The notes under the pieces are model-generated. The model had not been told where the DNA came from, searched no databases, and saw only the letters and a list, made by a program, of their open reading frames with translations. From contig JAUZPW010000130.1 of assembly GCA_030705725.1 (NCBI GenBank), positions 1 to 5,285 on the forward strand: a DNA stretch of 5,285 bases, read 5' to 3'. The number at the start of each line of letters is the position of its first letter. Position 1 is the first letter of the stretch. Below are positions 3,802 through 5,285 of this stretch, in pieces. The translations under genes and the position numbers were made by a program. Origin of the DNA: Bacillota bacterium (GTDB lineage: Bacteria; Bacillota; Clostridia; Oscillospirales; Butyricicoccaceae).

Positions 3802-5285
3802 ATGAAAATCACCCTCCACAGTGAAAAACAAGGGGAGACGGAATTTTTTTCGGAAGGCGTCGCCAGGATTTCCGATGCATTGACAGCCATGACCGCCGAT
3901 ATTTTGTTTCATTGCGGCGGAAACGGGCGGTGCGGAGGATGCAAGGTCCGGATAACGGGGGGGGTTCTGCCGCCCGGGGATGCCGAAAAGCGCTTTCTGA
4001 GCGAGCAAGAACTTAGGAGCGGAATAAGGCTTTGCTGTTTGGCCGAAGCTTACGGCGACTGCGACGTGTATATTCCCGATAAAGGGGAACTCAGCGTCCT
4101 GACCTCAGGCGTAATGCCTGAATTTAAGCTAAGCCCCCTTTTTGACGGAAAATACGGCGTCGCCTGCGATATAGGGACGACAACTGTCGCGCTCAACCTT
4201 TTTTCGCTCGAAAGCGGAGCAGTCCTGGCGCGGGCGCAGGCGAAAAACGAGCAGGCGGCATTCGGCGCAGATGTTATTTCGAGAATCGCCGCGGCAATTG
4301 AAAAAGGTGTTTCGCCCCTGCGGGATAAAACGGTCGGTCAGCTGAATTTTCTGCTTGACGGGCTTTACCGGGAGGCTGGCATAAACAAAGAGGAAGTCAC
4401 GGGCGCCGTTATAACGGGCAATACGACAATGCTTCATTTTTTAACGGGTCTTAACCCGGAGGGCATCGCGAGCGCTCCGTTTAAACCACAAAGTCTTTTC
4501 GGAGAATTTTACAACGCTTCCGGGCTCGGGCTTATAATAAACGGCAAAGTTTACCTTCCGAGGGCGGTTTCTGCTTTTATCGGCCCCGACATTGGCTGCG
4601 GCGCGCTTGCGTGTTCGCTTCACAAGCTCTCGGGAAACAATCTTTTTATAGATATAGGCACAAACGGTGAAATGCTTCTGACGTCGGGCTATGAAACGAT
4701 ATGCTGCTCTGCCGCGGCGGGCCCCGCGTTCGAGGGGGCGGGGATAAGCTGCTCTATGCCGGCTTTTCCGGGTGCTGTCGATAAGATAGTCTTTAAAGGC
4801 GAAAAAAGGTTCAGCGTGTCTGTGTTAGGGAAAAAAGAGCCTATTGGCATATGCGGGTCGGGTCTCGTCGACGCGCTGGCGTTTTTCAAGAGTGCCGGAA
4901 TAACAGATGAGTCGGGGCGTATTCAAAAAACGGGCCACGCTTTTGCGTCTTTAGTTTCGGAAGACGACGCGCGCGGACGGTTTTTTAAGCTCTGCGGCGA
5001 AAAAGTCGTTATAACGCAGCAGGATATAAGGCAGCTTCAGCTTGCTAAGGCCGCGATTTCCGCGGGAATCGAAGCCATGCTTTTTGAGAGCGGCATTAAG
5101 ACAGAGAACCTTGGCAGCGTGTTTGTGTCAGGCGGGTTCGGAAGCTTTATTAACGCCGAAAACGCCGAAAAAATCGGGCTTTTTCCCGATGGTTTAGCCG
5201 ATAAGCTTACAGTCGCGGGAAACACCGCTTTGAGCGGGGCGTCTCTTATTCTGCTCTCAAAAGAAAATGCGGGAAACGTTATAAA
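3802..5285 (+). CDS. RACo-type ATP-dependent reductive activator of corrinoid protein (3' truncated by window)
   Basis: RACo-type activases reduce inactive Co(II) corrinoid to Co(I) at the cost of ATP. Translation from ATG 3802 (AAGG at 3787-3790) is open for 494 codons to the window edge with no stop. The N-terminal [2Fe-2S] ferredoxin domain has C38-x5-C44-x2-C47 in HCGGNGRCGGCKV, with the fourth ligand at C79 (RLCC). The ASKHA/DUF4445 part begins near 118. It shows DIGTTTV (123-129, phosphate 1), GNTTMLHF (206-213), DIGTNGEM (284-291), AAAGPAFEGAGI (304-315), GICGSGLVD (349-357), GGFGSF (444-449) and AGNTALSGA (472-480). Only about 25-30 residues separate the two domains. The Carboxydothermus RACo, about 630 residues, has linker and middle domains there, so this is a compact version. 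Perhaps 50-70 residues remain beyond the window. A G8 run at 3957-3964 stays in frame. The divergent corrinoid protein is the likely partner. The family assignment is secure; the exact substrate is inferred. Confidence 0.92.
   Translation, partial: MKITLHSEKQGETEFFSEGVARISDALTAMTADILFHCGGNGRCGGCKVRITGGVLPPGDAEKRFLSEQELRSGIRLCCLAEAYGDCDVYIPDKGELSVLTSGVMPEFKLSPLFDGKYGVACDIGTTTVALNLFSLESGAVLARAQAKNEQAAFGADVISRIAAAIEKGVSPLRDKTVGQLNFLLDGLYREAGINKEEVTGAVITGNTTMLHFLTGLNPEGIASAPFKPQSLFGEFYNASGLGLIINGKVYLPRAVSAFIGPDIGCGALACSLHKLSGNNLFIDIGTNGEMLLTSGYETICCSAAAGPAFEGAGISCSMPAFPGAVDKIVFKGEKRFSVSVLGKKEPIGICGSGLVDALAFFKSAGITDESGRIQKTGHAFASLVSEDDARGRFFKLCGEKVVITQQDIRQLQLAKAAISAGIEAMLFESGIKTENLGSVFVSGGFGSFINAENAEKIGLFPDGLADKLTVAGNTALSGASLILLSKENAGNVI

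Noticed and set aside
3667..4008. Minus-strand open frame overlapping the divergent promoter gap and the activase start
   Set aside because: The plus-strand reading gives a clear ferredoxin-ATPase protein; this is its shadow.
1..5285. CRISPR array, tRNA, rRNA, insertion sequence or phage genes
   Set aside because: No regularly spaced repeats, tRNA-like cloverleaf, transposase or terminal inverted repeats were seen on reading both strands.

Overview
This 5.3 kb window looks like chromosome from an anaerobic, probably spore-forming Bacillota (class Clostridia). The grounds are a SigH-type sporulation sigma factor, near-consensus SigA-type promoters, strong AGGAG-type ribosome binding sites, and a corrinoid-protein/activase pair of the kind used by methyl-transferring anaerobes. 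The assignment is by protein recognition only; no search was run.

Layout. (1) Bases 1-1880, plus strand: the C-terminal half of ruvB (cut by the window start), followed 11 bases later by a complete glmM. The glmM ribosome binding site overlaps the ruvB stop codon, so the two are probably co-transcribed. (2) Bases 1881-2008: an AT-rich gap with a perfect 23-base palindrome, a third copy of its half-site, and a TTGACA-17-TACAAT promoter whose -10 lies in a second inverted repeat. (3) Bases 2009-2958, plus strand: a SigH-like sigma factor and a small protein with two zinc-binding CxxC pairs of pairs, probably one transcript, ended by a strong intrinsic terminator at 2971-3001. (4) Bases 3035-3670, minus strand: a methyltransferase-type corrinoid (B12-binding) protein. 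(5) Bases 3671-3801: a divergent promoter region. (6) Bases 3802-5285, plus strand: an activase of the RACo family, with an N-terminal [2Fe-2S] ferredoxin domain and an ASKHA ATPase domain, running off the window end without a stop codon.

How the genes work together. RuvB (Holliday-junction branch migration) and GlmM (phosphoglucosamine mutase, on the way to UDP-GlcNAc) are housekeeping functions with no direct biochemical link. The corrinoid protein would carry a methyl group on Co(III) and work from the Co(I) state. When cobalt is accidentally oxidised to Co(II), a RACo-type activase uses reduced ferredoxin-like electrons and ATP to restore Co(I). Their divergent placement fits such a pair. 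No methyltransferase is present in the window, so the methyl donor cannot be told. All protein families here are known. The less ordinary points are the gene order, the repeat architecture upstream of the sigma factor, the compact activase, and several non-ATG start decisions.
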